Below are positions 63,702-64,000 of a DNA stretch of 64,000 nt, piece after piece. The stretch comes from Cellulophaga algicola DSM 14237. GTDB taxonomy: Bacteria; Bacteroidota; Bacteroidia; Flavobacteriales; Flavobacteriaceae. The notes under the pieces are model-generated. The model saw nothing but the letters and a program-made list of their open reading frames with translations, searched no databases and had not been told where the DNA came from. The stretch covers positions 4,278,001-4,342,000 of the forward strand of contig NC_014934.1 of assembly GCF_000186265.1 (NCBI RefSeq), read 5' to 3'. The position numbers were made by a program, and so were the translations under genes. How positions within the stretch are numbered: position 1 is the first letter of the stretch; the number at the start of each line of letters is the position of its first letter.

Positions 63702-64000
63702 TTAAAAATTTGGACTGTGAAGATGTCCTTTGTAGAAAGAGTCGATAATATCAACCACTTCTTCTTTAGTATCTACAATTTTAATTAAATCTAAATCTTT
63801 CGCACTTATCGTACCCATGGTAAGCATAGTACCTTTTATCCAATCCATTAAACCGGTCCAAAATTCGGTACCGACTAATATAATTGGAAATTTTTCAATT
63901 TTGTTAGTCTGAATCAATGTTATTGCTTCAAAAAGTTCATCTAATGTTCCAAAACCTCCTGGCATAACCACGAAACCTTGACTGTACTTTACGAACATTA
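63702..64000 (-). CDS. LOG/TIGR00730 family protein, 5' end outside window
   Basis: Only the C-terminal part of about 99 residues is visible, and the frame continues past the right edge. The diagnostic PGGFGTLDE motif followed by LFEAITLIQT identifies a LOG-family Rossmann protein, a cytokinin-riboside-monophosphate phosphoribohydrolase-type enzyme that cleaves nucleoside monophosphates. It ends 8 bases before the M1-like gene. Confidence 0.9.
   Translation of the reverse strand, partial: MFVKYSQGFVVMPGGFGTLDELFEAITLIQTNKIEKFPIILVGTEFWTGLMDWIKGTMLTMGTISAKDLDLIKIVDTKEEVVDIIDSFYKGHLHSPNF

Noticed and set aside
1-64000. tRNA or rRNA genes and insertion sequences
   Set aside because: No cloverleaf-like or rRNA-like sequence and no transposase frame with terminal inverted repeats was recognised in the intergenic regions read.

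Overview
The window is low-GC DNA from a member of the Bacteroidota, most likely the family Flavobacteriaceae. The evidence is a type VI secretion cluster of the Bacteroidota-only subtype (T6SSiii: TssN, TssO, PKD-type TssP, TssD-type Hcp), a fused alpha/beta 2-oxoacid dehydrogenase, lipoprotein signals of Bacteroidota style, and promoter-like TAnnTTTG boxes. The genus cannot be named from sequence alone.

Region 1 (1-17.1 kb) is the T6SSiii locus, arranged as two divergent transcription units from about 11.7 kb. Leftward: NlpC/P60 lipoprotein, tssG, tssN, tssK, tssO, tssH (clpV), tssE, tssF, vgrG and an unrecognised gene cut by the window edge. Rightward: tssP-like, tssD1 (Hcp), tssB, tssC, a second Hcp (tssD2), then a candidate effector (292 aa) overlapping a candidate immunity lipoprotein. 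A frameshifted remnant and a small membrane protein follow (17.2-17.9 kb) and look like a decaying effector/immunity margin.

Region 2 (18.2-35.3 kb) is the most unusual part. Homologues of the conjugative-transposon proteins TraN and TraO are followed by five tandem lipoprotein genes. All five begin with the same lipobox and a duplicated TraQ-like (DUF3872-like) anchor, but carry different stalks: DUF5011, DUF5018, Big_2, REJ/PKD and cadherin-like repeats. They end in three kinds of C-terminal tip. No relaxase, coupling protein, TraG/J/K/M or integrase is present. I read this as a TraN-O-Q outer-membrane module that has left conjugation and now displays a set of alternative surface fibres. 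Paralogue segments are nearly identical, and one gene has nine repeats of exactly 258 bp, so recombination and length variation are likely.

Region 3 (35.2-64 kb) is mainly core genome. It holds recG, an M1 aminopeptidase with two tandem patatin-like genes, a leftward group of envelope proteins of unknown function, an FMN-dependent glutamate-synthase-like protein, a DsrE protein and an M20 amidohydrolase, a UvrD/PcrA helicase, an ABM monooxygenase, a VOC protein, PhoD, a Sua5/YciO protein, an OmpA lipoprotein, a GT2 glycosyltransferase, an HSDR_N protein, holA, DoxX, branched-chain 2-oxoacid dehydrogenase E1, an M1-like protein that lacks its catalytic motif and is fused to a beta-barrel, and a LOG-family protein cut by the right edge. 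No tRNA, rRNA, CRISPR array, transposase or integrase was recognised.
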